Positions 11,301 to 18,017 of a stretch of DNA of 64,000 nucleotides are shown in pieces. The DNA comes from Bacillus mobilis (GTDB taxonomy: Bacteria; Bacillota; Bacilli; Bacillales; Bacillaceae_G). Position 1 is the first letter of the stretch. Every line of letters starts with the position of its first letter. Both the position numbers and the translations under genes were made by a program. Below the pieces are notes generated by a model. That model did no database searches. It saw only the letters and a list, made by a program, of their open reading frames with translations, and had not been told where the DNA came from. Where the stretch lies: NCBI RefSeq assembly GCF_001884045.1, contig NZ_MACF01000119.1, positions 310,001 through 374,000 on the forward strand. The letters are read 5' to 3'.

Positions 11301-11503
11301 ATAACATCATATTTTTCTGTCCCGTCTTTATCCATCTCTCTTATCATTTTGTCAGCGATACTACTTTGCTCTGTATTAGGAATCGTAATATGCCCTTTCT
11401 CTTTCACTAATTTATCCATATTAGGCATCGTTACGATCATTGTAATAGTAATAACTATCCATAATAGAAAAGATAAACTTCTCCAATTTTTCAGCTTACT
11501 CAT
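8387..11503 (-). CDS. MMPL/RND superfamily membrane transporter (YdgH-like, 1038 aa)
   Basis: This is a large inner-membrane pump of the hydrophobe/amphiphile exporter type. There is one membrane helix near the N-terminus, a five- to six-helix block at about 175-380 with the RND motif GVGTDYNILLFTRFKEE, and a second block at the C-terminus with ALGVDYSIFVMMRYNE. Between them is a long extracellular coiled region of about 400 residues with many L-x-x-G repeats (GLTKINDGQGQLLTGL), as in YhgE/Pip-type proteins. The charged Asp residues of both membrane blocks are present. I start at the ATG at 11503, after GGGAG; the GTG at 11533 has no site. The four upstream palindromes and the adjacent tetR indicate control by that repressor. 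The substrate is unknown; fatty acids or a toxic lipid are possible. Confidence 0.9.
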   Translation of the reverse strand: MSKLKNWRSLSFLLWIVITITMIVTMPNMDKLVKEKGHITIPNTEQSSIADKMIREMDKDGTEKYDVIAVFNSGSKAALTTEQKDEIIKTINALQNEKEQLGIKEVVSHLDNKDLEKQLVSKDNTTILTQISIDKKHGEISKVTNNLHKKVQTKGVKTYLTGSDLIAGDFLKSSQEGVKTTEVISIIFILIVLIIVFRSPVVPIISLLTVGVSYLVSMGIIAHLVDQFNFPFSNFTQVFVVVVLFGVGTDYNILLFTRFKEELSKQETAFLATKETFKSAGKTVLYSGIAVLIGFASLALASFKLYQSTSAVAIGVLVLLLVLTTLNPFFMVLLGKGMFYPVKTFKGHEDSRLWGFFAKNSVARPFVALIIVCVISIPFVLKYSSTLNYNDLFEVDNKYESKMGINVIEDHFPPGFSSPSTLVIQSDNKLDEASSLQTLDELTDKILKVKGVSEVYSPTRPTGERIKELYINKQAGELNTGLGDANGGIKEINDGLTTAKDKMGSKDSNSLANVQKLIDGTNEAKNGVTALGTALHQLSNGINDGAQGAQQIESGLTSVNENINVLSNATSQLHAGYSQLEKGLSSYDQYFGSISQAIDGAKKGYEQIEMLMTNFIQTKPELANDPNIQQTIGIAKEAQKQLGVLSNELNQLATQHKAAMGSFKEANQSLLKVDNGLKEMNNGVTKLQKGAADLKNGLDEGASGSKQIANKSSELQTGLTKINDGQGQLLTGLKDLQEQMGQLQSGLSKSTEGLEKVSNGLGDAQKYLGELNESKSSEKFYIPKEVLDGEDFQKALNTYMSHDRKTAKMTIILDVNPYSKEAMPIIEDINKTIDGTLNGTELKSAKKAIGGTTARNVDLKEVTGQDFLRTATIMLIGIAIVLLVITRSFLNTIFIIGSLILAYFASLGISEQISAHLLNVESLSWNVPFFSFIMIVALGVDYSIFVMMRYNELEGEPATKIVNASRHIGGVVLSAALILGGTFAALIPSGVLTLIQVASVVGVALLLLAIIVMPILLPALIGLTNKMKNYTKKLSKRQ

Positions 11504-11542
11504 ATTAATCATCTCCCGTTTTGAAAGCTTCACGTTAATTTA

Positions 11543-11560
11543 GGAATGAATATTCATTCC
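11543..11560. promoter_or_regulatory. TetR-type operator 1 (pump promoter side)
   Basis: GGAATGAATATTCATTCC is a perfect palindrome, extended to 22 bp by flanking TA/TA. It lies 40 bases before the pump start codon. Confidence 0.75.
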
Positions 11561-11582
11561 TATTATTTCGAAACTATTTTTA

Positions 11583-11600
11583 GGAATGAACGTTCATTCC
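11583..11600. promoter_or_regulatory. TetR-type operator 2
   Basis: GGAATGAACGTTCATTCC is a perfect palindrome with the same TA/TA flanks. Its centre is 40 bases from operator 1. Confidence 0.75.
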
Positions 11601-11648
11601 TATCATTCTATTAATTTATTTTATAAACTCTATTAAACTACTCTTCCC

Positions 11649-11666
11649 GGAATGAATGTTCATTCC
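11649..11666. promoter_or_regulatory. TetR-type operator 3
   Basis: GGAATGAATGTTCATTCC has one mismatch at the centre. Its centre is 66 bases from operator 2. Confidence 0.7.
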
Positions 11667-11715
11667 CTTAGTTGCACAAATATCCTCTCCTACTTTCATT
11701 TTTTAAATCTATTTA

Positions 11716-11733
11716 GGAATGAATATTCATTCC
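11716..11733. promoter_or_regulatory. TetR-type operator 4
   Basis: GGAATGAATATTCATTCC is identical to operator 1. Its centre is 67 bases from operator 3, and it lies 22 bases past the tetR stop codon. Confidence 0.75.
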
Positions 11734-11754
11734 TGTCCTTATAAAGCTATAGAA

Positions 11755-12321
11755 TCAAATGATTCTAATAGCATTCCAAGAGCTTTCTTCCAATTCTTTT
11801 ACTAACTCTTTCGAGTATTCTAATTGCCCTGTTGCAATTACTTTCGTTAATTTTTCTAACGGTTGATATACAATAATAATTAAAGCAACTGGAGGCAATG
11901 GACGAAGAAAACCTTTTGCGATTCCATCTTCAATAATATTCATAAAGAAGCCTATAAAATCGTCAAATATTTTCTTACTCTGTTCGTCAAGAAAATAACT
12001 ATCGCAGTGAGAATTTGTAAATAAAAAAGCATCCACATTGTTTCTCGCAAATTCAAATAAACGGTTATACGTATGACTAAACTGTTCACGAATATTTGCT
12101 TCAACAGGAAAATCCGTTTTTATCATTTCAGAAAGCTGTAACATACTTTTTGAAAATAATGAGTTAACAAGTGCCTCTTTATTTGCAAAATAGCGATAAA
12201 TAGTACCCGCACCGACATTTGCTTTCTCAGCGATCATTGGAATTGTCGTACCATCGTAACCACGCTCTGCAAAAAGTTGCATCGCAGCATCAAAAATATC
12301 CTCTTGTTTGTTTTTAGCCAT
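11755..12321 (-). CDS. TetR/AcrR family transcriptional repressor (188 aa)
   Basis: The N-terminal HTH reads AAMQLFAERGYDGTTIPMIAEKANVGAGTIYRYFANKEAL split over about residues 14-54, a textbook TetR domain ending in YRYFANKEAL. The C-terminal ligand-binding domain is helical. The ATG at 12321 is chosen because GAGGTGG lies seven bases before it. The gene precedes the MMPL pump on the same strand, with four palindromic sites between them and one in front of its own ribosome site. It therefore probably represses both itself and the pump. The half-site AATGA..TCATT resembles the FadR-type sites of Bacillus, so an acyl-CoA or fatty-acid-like signal is possible but unproven. Confidence 0.9.
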   Translation of the reverse strand: MAKNKQEDIFDAAMQLFAERGYDGTTIPMIAEKANVGAGTIYRYFANKEALVNSLFSKSMLQLSEMIKTDFPVEANIREQFSHTYNRLFEFARNNVDAFLFTNSHCDSYFLDEQSKKIFDDFIGFFMNIIEDGIAKGFLRPLPPVALIIIVYQPLEKLTKVIATGQLEYSKELVKELEESSWNAIRII

Positions 12322-12341
12322 TTTTTCCACCTCTATTTTCA

Positions 12342-12359
12342 GGAATGAAAATTCATTCC
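12342..12359. promoter_or_regulatory. TetR-type operator 5 (autoregulatory)
   Basis: GGAATGAAAATTCATTCC has one central mismatch. It sits 20 bases before the tetR start codon. Confidence 0.75.
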
Positions 12360-12498
12360 GTTTTTAATTATAAATTACAGGGACTAAAAGTCAAGTGCGT
12401 AACTACGTATAGTTGCAATTTTAATCCCTTGTTTGTGAATCAATTTATATCAGCGGTTTTTAGAATATATCGATTTACCGACAAAAACGAGAACGAAA

Positions 12499-12536
12499 GA
12501 GAAAGCCGTCCAAAATTTTGTTTGGGACAGCCCATT
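12499..12536 (-). terminator. Probable terminator of the Eis-like gene
   Basis: On the minus strand GCTGTCC and GGACGGC pair imperfectly around CAAACAAAATTTT, followed by TTTCTC. It starts about 14 bases past the stop codon. Confidence 0.5.
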
Positions 12537-12549
12537 TCCTATTTAAATC

Positions 12550-13710
12550 TTAAAAGAAATCATAAATAAATGCTTTACGTGCTGGAACTATATTTTCAAA
12601 TGCTTGTATTTCCTCTTCGCTTCCGCTAATGAATTCTAGTTCATTAAGTTCTAACGGACGTTTGTATCCAAACATTATTGTAGATAATGCATTTATATCC
12701 AGCTTAATTCCTTTATCTATTGTTTCCTCTTTCATAATTGTTATTTCATGATTCGCAAGCCTTACTGATACGTTATTCCACGGTGCAAACGAATCTGTAA
12801 TATGTAAAATCACTTCTTGCTGTACATTGTTCCAATTTAATTCATATTGTTTTAGGAACTGCTCTACATCTACAATTCTTCCCATAAAATACGGCTTTAT
12901 TTCTGCCTTTACTCGCGGCTCTTGTAGTGTATATAATAACGGTTCGTTTTCACTTATAGTCATTTCAAGTTCTTTAATCATAGAATCATGCTGACAAATA
13001 AAGTTCCACAGACCATTTCGCGCTTCATTATGCAGTGGAACAAATTCTTCTACTGTCATTTTGCTGTTTTCAATTTTATATAGCATGTAGCCAGCTGCCC
13101 TTTTATTTTCATCGTAATAAATCGCTAATGTTAAATCATCATATACAGCTTGTAACCACCATTTTTCATCGCGAACTAGCATACCGGAAAAACGTTTTGC
13201 AAATGTTTCATAAAGTTTCTCGACCTCTTCAGAGTGATTTTCTTTATTGAATCGTTTCACAGTACCGTTTACTTGTTTTTTCATCACTAAATCGCTCTTT
13301 GTCATTTGACATACAAGGAGGTTCGCACAAAGTTCCCATCCATATTTACGGTAAAACGAAACGGCAAATGGATGTAGCATCGATACTGTATATCCATCTT
13401 TTTTCATCGTTTGTAGTGAGTGTTGAAGCAATTCTTTTACATACCCGCTTCTTCTATACTCTGGATACGTCGCTACCCCTGCAACGCCACCCATTTTAAA
13501 TTTTTCTTTGCCTATGTATATATGAAACGGAATGAGATGCAGTTTTGCTGCTAAATCTTCCCCTTCCATAATACCGTATATTTCATGACTTTCTTTCATC
13601 TTTGTAAGTTGCTGCTGCAATCGTTCCTCTTCAACTTTATATTGAAAAGCGTATTCTGATAAGCGTATTGCTTCTTTGAATTTATCTTCTTTTAATCGTA
13701 TAACGTTCAT
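12550..13710 (-). CDS. Eis-like GNAT acetyltransferase with SCP2-type C-terminal domain (386 aa)
   Basis: The architecture is that of Eis (enhanced intracellular survival) enzymes, which acetylate amines such as aminoglycosides at several positions. The N-terminal GNAT has GVAGVATYPEYRRSGYVKEL (acetyl-CoA loop), then HPFAVSFYRKYGWE with the general-acid Tyr. A second GNAT-like half and an SCP2-like C-terminal domain follow. The chain ends in AFIYDFF; in Eis the C-terminal carboxylate acts as general base, so an aromatic end is expected. The ATG at 13710 has only a weak GCAGAAG site. The end of the IS607 element lies about 20 bases upstream, so the native leader may have been displaced and expression could be altered. 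Confidence 0.85.
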   Translation of the reverse strand: MNVIRLKEDKFKEAIRLSEYAFQYKVEEERLQQQLTKMKESHEIYGIMEGEDLAAKLHLIPFHIYIGKEKFKMGGVAGVATYPEYRRSGYVKELLQHSLQTMKKDGYTVSMLHPFAVSFYRKYGWELCANLLVCQMTKSDLVMKKQVNGTVKRFNKENHSEEVEKLYETFAKRFSGMLVRDEKWWLQAVYDDLTLAIYYDENKRAAGYMLYKIENSKMTVEEFVPLHNEARNGLWNFICQHDSMIKELEMTISENEPLLYTLQEPRVKAEIKPYFMGRIVDVEQFLKQYELNWNNVQQEVILHITDSFAPWNNVSVRLANHEITIMKEETIDKGIKLDINALSTIMFGYKRPLELNELEFISGSEEEIQAFENIVPARKAFIYDFF

Positions 13711-13740
13711 ATACTTCTGCTACTAAAAATATAGACAAAT

Positions 13741-13865
13741 GTATATCCTTAGAGTATTCCTGCTTCTACGTGCCCTGCCTCGCTAATCACTTGCTACTAC
13801 AGTTTGCTGTGACACTCCACAGGCGTAAATTCCGATGTAGCCCACCGTACATATATACAATCTAT
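13741..13865 (-). ncRNA. Candidate omega-RNA (guide scaffold) region 3' of tnpB
   Basis: TnpB proteins use an RNA made from the 3' end of their gene and the element's end, with a guide of about 16 bases running past the end. The 125 bases between the tnpB stop and the inferred element end are non-coding and can form several short stems (such as CTGTGGAGTGTCACAG, 13808-13823). The exact 5' end and guide boundary cannot be read by eye. Confidence 0.3.
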
Positions 13866-15023
13866 TTACGTTAGTATTGTATATTCTTTTGCTTGTAAAA
13901 GGTTGATCGCTGCGTTCAAATCTCTATCCATTACATTGCCACGTTCACATGTATATACTCGGTCAGATAGCTTTAAATCTGCTTTCTTTTGACTGCAACA
14001 TGAGCATAACTTTGACGATGGATAAAACCGGTCTACTTGACGTAATTCAATTCCATATTCCTCGCATTTCGTCAAAAGCCACGTTTGAAAAGCAAAAAAA
14101 GACTGCTTGGCAATTGTTTTAGATAAATGTTTATTCTTCATCATACCTTTCACATTCAAATCTTCTACTGTAATAAACGTTGGCTTGGTTTTCACCACAT
14201 TCGTTACAATAGACTTTACATACTCTATTCGAATATTCGCTAATCGAGCATGCAACTTTTGCACTCTAAGAACATTTTTATCTATATTCACTCTTTTATT
14301 AGTAACAGATTTTTCACCTCTCTTTTTTAGATTTTCAAATTTACGTGCTAAAGAGCGTTGTTCACGTTTTAACCGTTTTTCTATCTTTTTTACTTTTATT
14401 GTTTTGTTGATGTTTTCATGAACGATACCATCGCTACGTGTAGCAAAATCTTTCACTCCTAAATCAATCCCTAGACCTACTGCATTGAGTGCTAACTTTG
14501 TTGCCATTTCTTCCAATTCGCAAAGTACAGATACAAAATATCTTCCTGCTCTTTGGTATACTGTGCCACTTTTTACAGTTGCATTTTTAGGGATATATCC
14601 ATACTCTTTTAACCTTATCCAACCAATTGTAGGAACTTTTACTCTATGTCTTTCTACTGTCCAATCTGTTTTGTTGTTTTTCGGAAAGTAGCACTTCACA
14701 TCTTGCTTCCTCTTTTTTTTATATCGTGGAAACTTAGATAAACCTTTAAAAAATTGCTTAAAAGCTTTATCTCCATTCATAATCGCTTGTTTTACCGCTT
14801 TGCTCGACACTTCTTTAATCCACTGGTCACACTCTTTTGTATGAATATTGTTCAGCCATTTGGAAAAGTCATAGCCACTAAGAAATTTCCCCTCCGACTC
14901 ATATGCCTCTTTATTTTTAGAGATATACAGGTTATATACATATCGACACACCCCAATAGTTTGATGGATTTTACTCACTTGTTCAGTTGTCGGTTTGATT
15001 TCTATTAAATATGCTCTTTTCAT
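13866..15023 (-). CDS. tnpB: TnpB RNA-guided nuclease of an IS607-type element (385 aa)
   Basis: TnpB is the ancestor-type of Cas12 and cuts DNA with an omega-RNA guide. The RuvC parts are all present: GIDLGVKDFAT (Asp 187), TVEDLNVKGM (Glu 287) and MDRDLNAAINL (Asp 366). The helix-turn-helix-like N-terminus reads HQTIGVCRYVYNLYI. The zinc finger is damaged: the first pair KLCSCC is kept, but the second pair reads YTCERGN, where relatives have a second Cys (C-x-C-G or C-x-x-C). A TGT-to-CGT change would explain the Arg at 361. The start ATG overlaps the tnpA remnant's stop and follows GGAGG. Length is normal for the family, so activity is possible but doubtful. Confidence 0.9.
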   Translation of the reverse strand: MKRAYLIEIKPTTEQVSKIHQTIGVCRYVYNLYISKNKEAYESEGKFLSGYDFSKWLNNIHTKECDQWIKEVSSKAVKQAIMNGDKAFKQFFKGLSKFPRYKKKRKQDVKCYFPKNNKTDWTVERHRVKVPTIGWIRLKEYGYIPKNATVKSGTVYQRAGRYFVSVLCELEEMATKLALNAVGLGIDLGVKDFATRSDGIVHENINKTIKVKKIEKRLKREQRSLARKFENLKKRGEKSVTNKRVNIDKNVLRVQKLHARLANIRIEYVKSIVTNVVKTKPTFITVEDLNVKGMMKNKHLSKTIAKQSFFAFQTWLLTKCEEYGIELRQVDRFYPSSKLCSCCSQKKADLKLSDRVYTCERGNVMDRDLNAAINLLQAKEYTILT

Positions 15024-15283
15024 AAGTCTTCATCCTCCGACATTTTCTTTTTGTATTTTCTCAACCCATATATTCTACAGCTAAATACATGAATGATAGA
15101 TATTAAATTCTGAACAAGTTCTTCTTGCATACCCATATATTTCTTATACCGTTCTTCTGTATAATATCTTCTTCCTTTTGGGTTTCGGTAAGCAGGTAAA
15201 ACACCTTGATTGTCCTACCTTTGCAATATCTTAACAGAGACATTAAGCATTTCTGAAAATTCTTTCGGTTTATATTGTTTCAT
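15020..15283 (-). pseudogene. tnpA: IS607 tnpA remnant: nonsense codon plus deleted recombinase domain
   Basis: Reading from ATG 15283 gives MKQYKPKEFSEMLNVSVKIL then QR and a TAG at 15215-15217. IS607 TnpA proteins have Trp at this point of their MerR-like helix-turn-helix. The same frame continues DNQGVLPAYRNPKGRRYYTE, then jumps from KKYMG to MQEELVQNLISIIHVFSCRI, which is the typical C-terminal tail. About 100 or more residues with the serine recombinase catalytic core are missing, as an in-frame deletion. The remnant ends in a TGA overlapping the tnpB start. It cannot make a working transposase. Confidence 0.85.
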
Positions 15284-15424
15284 AATTACTTTTTTGCTAT
15301 ATATGCACACTTTTGTCTATGTTTTTTTACTGTTTCTTTCTCCTCCATTCCTTGTTTGAATTGTACCATAATTCTCAATATTACAGTGCGGTGAATGAAA
15401 TTCACAAAACGAATCCAATATAAA

Positions 15425-15452
15425 AAAGCAGATACATCCCGTATCTGCTTCT
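15425..15452 (-). terminator. Terminator of the aro operon, now separated from aroA
   Basis: AAGCAGATAC and GTATCTGCTT form a 10-bp stem with a 5-base loop. On the minus strand it is followed by TTTTTATATT. It is the natural end of the leftward aro operon but lies about 160 bases past the aroA stop because the bcr1-like repeat intervenes. Confidence 0.75.
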
Positions 15453-15458
15453 TATTAC

Positions 15459-15614
15459 TTTATCCCGCTTTAACGGGCAGTAAGACCCCCACCTCATAAT
15501 TTAGCGAAAGCAAAGAATTTAGGTGGGGGATCAACTGCCCGTTAAAGTCCGATTGGTTCAACTAATAATTAGTGGGAGATGAAGAACCCCCCACTGATTA
15601 AAGTTTCACTTTAT
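15459..15614. repeat. bcr1-like repeat element with TTTAT flanks
   Basis: The unit is about 146 bases between two TTTAT pentamers (15459-15463 and 15610-15614). It contains a long nested hairpin: CTTTAACGGGCAGT pairs with ACTGCCCGTTAAAG, and inside it CCCCCACCT pairs with AGGTGGGGG. A second hairpin from the partly related CTAATAATTAGTGGGAG and CCCCCCACTGATTAAAG follows. Size, TTTAT duplications and the structured, non-coding content match my memory of the B. cereus group element bcr1. The right TTTAT overlaps the TAA stop codon of aroA. The structure may also act on transcripts leaving aroA. Confidence 0.65.
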
Positions 15615-16900
15615 TTAGCTAACGTTTGAAGTTCGTCGAAGAATGTAGGATATGATACGCCTACTGCTTCTGCATCTTCAATTATGGTTTTTCCTTCTGC
15701 GATACATCCAGCGATCGCAAGCATCATTCCGATGCGGTGGTCACCGTAACTATTTACTGTATTACCTTTTAGAGCTGATTTCCCGTAAATAATCATTCCG
15801 TCATCAGTTGCTTCTATGCGAGCTCCTAGCTTCGTTAATTCTGCAACGACTGTATCAATACGGTTCGTTTCTTTAACTTTTAATTCGTGCGCATCTTTAA
15901 TAACTGTAATTCCTTCTGCTTGTGTTGCTGCTAAAGCAATTACAGGAATTTCATCAATTAATCTTGGAATAATATCTCCGCCAATTTCAGTTCCTTTTAA
16001 TGAGGATGTTTCAATTGTAATGTTTGCAGCTGGTTCTGATGCTCCTTCGTTAATTGGTTCTACAGTAAACGTAGCACCCATTTTCTCTAATACATCAATA
16101 ATACCAGTACGAGTTGGATTCATCCCTACATTTTGTAATACTAGTTTACTATTTGGAATAATTGCGCCCGCTACTAGGAAAAATGCTGCTGACGATACGT
16201 CACCTGGCACTTGAACGTCTGTTGCTGTTAGCTTTTGTCCACCTGCAAGTTTTACTGTTTTTCCTTCGCGCGTTACTTTAACGCCAAATGCTTCAAGCAT
16301 TCTTTCCGTATGATCGCGTGAAATATGTGGTTCTGTAACAGCTGTTACACCTTCTGCTCGAAGTCCTGCAAGTAAAATAGCTGACTTAACTTGTGCACTT
16401 GCTACAGGTGAAGTGTATTCAATTGCTTTTAAATTCCCGCCACGTATCGTTAACGGTGTAAACGTTCCTTCTTCGCGGCCATCAATGTTTGCACCCATTT
16501 GTTTTAATGGATTTGTAACACGTTTCATCGGTCTTTTTGCAATAGATGCATCACCTTGTACACAAGAGAAAAATGGTGTATTTGCCAAAATTCCTGACAT
16601 TAAACGTATTGTTGTACCAGAATTACCAACATCTAATACAACTTTCGGTTCTTGTAAACCTTCTAATCCTTTACCAACTACAGTGACTTCATCACCATTT
16701 TGCACGATGTCTACTCCCATTTCTTTAAAGCAAGAAATCGTACTTAAACAGTCTGCACCAGGCAAGAAACCTTTAATTGTTGTTTTTCCTTCTGCAATCG
16801 CGCCGAACATGACAGCGCGGTGTGAAATGGATTTATCACCTGGAATTGTAATGTTGCCATTTAATCCGTTATTAACAGGTTGTATCGTTCTTTCCTTCAC
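15611..16900 (-). CDS. aroA: 3-phosphoshikimate 1-carboxyvinyltransferase (EPSP synthase, 429 aa)
   Basis: This enzyme adds the enolpyruvyl group of PEP to shikimate-3-phosphate, the sixth step to chorismate. The N-terminal motif [20 protein letters not shown] holds the PEP- and substrate-binding Lys and Ser. [18 protein letters not shown] is the second signature, with [10 protein letters not shown] next. The C-terminal half has [14 protein letters not shown] and DHRIGMMLA. The chain is full length. It is the last gene of the aro operon, 16 bases after tyrA, starting at ATG 16900 with GAGAAGGTG before it. Its stop codon touches the bcr1-like element. Confidence 0.95.
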   Translation of the reverse strand: MKERTIQPVNNGLNGNITIPGDKSISHRAVMFGAIAEGKTTIKGFLPGADCLSTISCFKEMGVDIVQNGDEVTVVGKGLEGLQEPKVVLDVGNSGTTIRLMSGILANTPFFSCVQGDASIAKRPMKRVTNPLKQMGANIDGREEGTFTPLTIRGGNLKAIEYTSPVASAQVKSAILLAGLRAEGVTAVTEPHISRDHTERMLEAFGVKVTREGKTVKLAGGQKLTATDVQVPGDVSSAAFFLVAGAIIPNSKLVLQNVGMNPTRTGIIDVLEKMGATFTVEPINEGASEPAANITIETSSLKGTEIGGDIIPRLIDEIPVIALAATQAEGITVIKDAHELKVKETNRIDTVVAELTKLGARIEATDDGMIIYGKSALKGNTVNSYGDHRIGMMLAIAGCIAEGKTIIEDAEAVGVSYPTFFDELQTLAK

Positions 16901-16916
16901 GTTTTCACCTTCTCAT

Positions 16917-18017
16917 TTAAATTGTTTCATAAGTTTGGTATTTTTCTTCTCCAAGCGCTAGCTTTGCTTTCATACGATCTTCTTCTCTTTGGAAGCTAAT
17001 ACGTAACACCCCAAGCAATCCTTCACGCGCTTCTAATATTTGCAAGTTCGTAATACTAATTTCTTCGCGCGCTAAAATGTTCGTAATGTGAGCCAATGCT
17101 CCTACTTTATCTAAAACATCGACGTATAAGTCGTGATAGGCAGGAATTGCTCCTCTTTTTCGTACTGGTAAAGAGTCACGGTATTCTTTCGCGTCTGCAA
17201 AATAGTTTTGAATCTCGCCTGCATCTCCGGTAGAAACTGTATCATATAAATCTTCCATTTCAGAGATCCACTCTTTTAATAATACCATTAAATGCTCACG
17301 ATTTTGCTTAACAATATCACTCCACATTTTTGGGCTACTAGATGCGATACGTGTAATGTCTTTAAAACCTCCAGCAGCTAGTTGATGAATAAGTGGATTA
17401 TCTCCTGCATGTTTCTCCACTTGCTTTACTAATCCAGCGGCGATAAGATGTGGAAAATGACTTACAATCCCTGTTACATAATCATGTTCTTCCGTATTTA
17501 AAACGAGAAAATGAGATCCTGTACCTTGCAACCAACGCTTTAGTTCTTCTACATGTTCATTTGGCACATGATTCATCGGTGTCAAAATGTAAAATGCATT
17601 TTCAAATAAATGTGCTTTTGCACTTTCAACGCCCGTTTTATGAGAACCTGCCATTGGATGTCCACCAATGAAAGAAACTTCCTTTGAAAATAAAGCTTCC
17701 GCTTCATTCATAATCGTCCCTTTTGTACTACCAACATCGGTTACAATAACATCTTCTCGTAAACGAAATGACGCTAATTTGTGTAATAACTTCTTCGTTT
17801 CTTCAACTGGAGAAGCAAAAACAATTAAATGAGCCTCTTCACATGCATGCTGTAAATCTACAGCTACTTCATCTACTACGTGTAATTCTTTTGCACGCTC
17901 TACTTGTTCTTGAAAAATATCATAACCTGTTATCGTTACATCGTGCTCTTTCTTAATTGCTAATGCGAGAGAGCCTCCGATTAAACCAGTCCCAATTAAA
18001 ACTACCTTTTTACGCAT
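16917..18017 (-). CDS. tyrA: Prephenate dehydrogenase with C-terminal ACT domain (366 aa)
   Basis: The enzyme oxidatively decarboxylates prephenate to 4-hydroxyphenylpyruvate, the committed step to tyrosine. The N-terminal Rossmann motif is VLIGTGLIGGSLALAI. VTDVGSTKGTI and FIGGHPMAGSHKTG carry substrate-binding residues, and HFPHLIAAGLV follows. The ACT domain at about 290-360 (DVLDKVGALAHITNILAREE) suggests tyrosine feedback. I start it at the ATG at 18017, whose ATGCGTAA overlaps the hisC stop. In-frame ATGs at 18026 and 18053 lie inside hisC, and the GAGG before 18017 is close, so the start is probable rather than certain. Confidence 0.93.
   Translation of the reverse strand: MRKKVVLIGTGLIGGSLALAIKKEHDVTITGYDIFQEQVERAKELHVVDEVAVDLQHACEEAHLIVFASPVEETKKLLHKLASFRLREDVIVTDVGSTKGTIMNEAEALFSKEVSFIGGHPMAGSHKTGVESAKAHLFENAFYILTPMNHVPNEHVEELKRWLQGTGSHFLVLNTEEHDYVTGIVSHFPHLIAAGLVKQVEKHAGDNPLIHQLAAGGFKDITRIASSSPKMWSDIVKQNREHLMVLLKEWISEMEDLYDTVSTGDAGEIQNYFADAKEYRDSLPVRKRGAIPAYHDLYVDVLDKVGALAHITNILAREEISITNLQILEAREGLLGVLRISFQREEDRMKAKLALGEEKYQTYETI

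Larger units (their letters stand above)
13731..15320 (-). mobile_element. Decayed IS607-family insertion element
   Basis: The element carries a broken tnpA and a tnpB that overlap in the IS607 arrangement (ATGA). Probable ends are short imperfect inverted repeats: ATAGACAAA at 13731-13739 and its reverse TTTGTCTAT at 15312-15320, each continuing into a related TGTATAT/TGTGCATAT stretch inward. IS607 elements use a serine recombinase and leave no target duplication, which fits the lack of flanking repeats. It lies between the Eis-like gene and the aro operon terminator. Because tnpA is dead, it can no longer move on its own. Confidence 0.7.

Noticed and set aside
12345-12569. Plus-strand 74-codon frame between tetR and the Eis-like gene
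   Set aside because: It covers the tetR operator and the Eis-like terminator, has no ribosome site and shows no protein-like pattern.
15459-15614. CRISPR repeat or small tRNA-like gene at the hairpin cluster by aroA
   Set aside because: There is only one unit with nested hairpins and TTTAT flanks, no regular spacers and no tRNA arms; bcr1-like repeat fits better.
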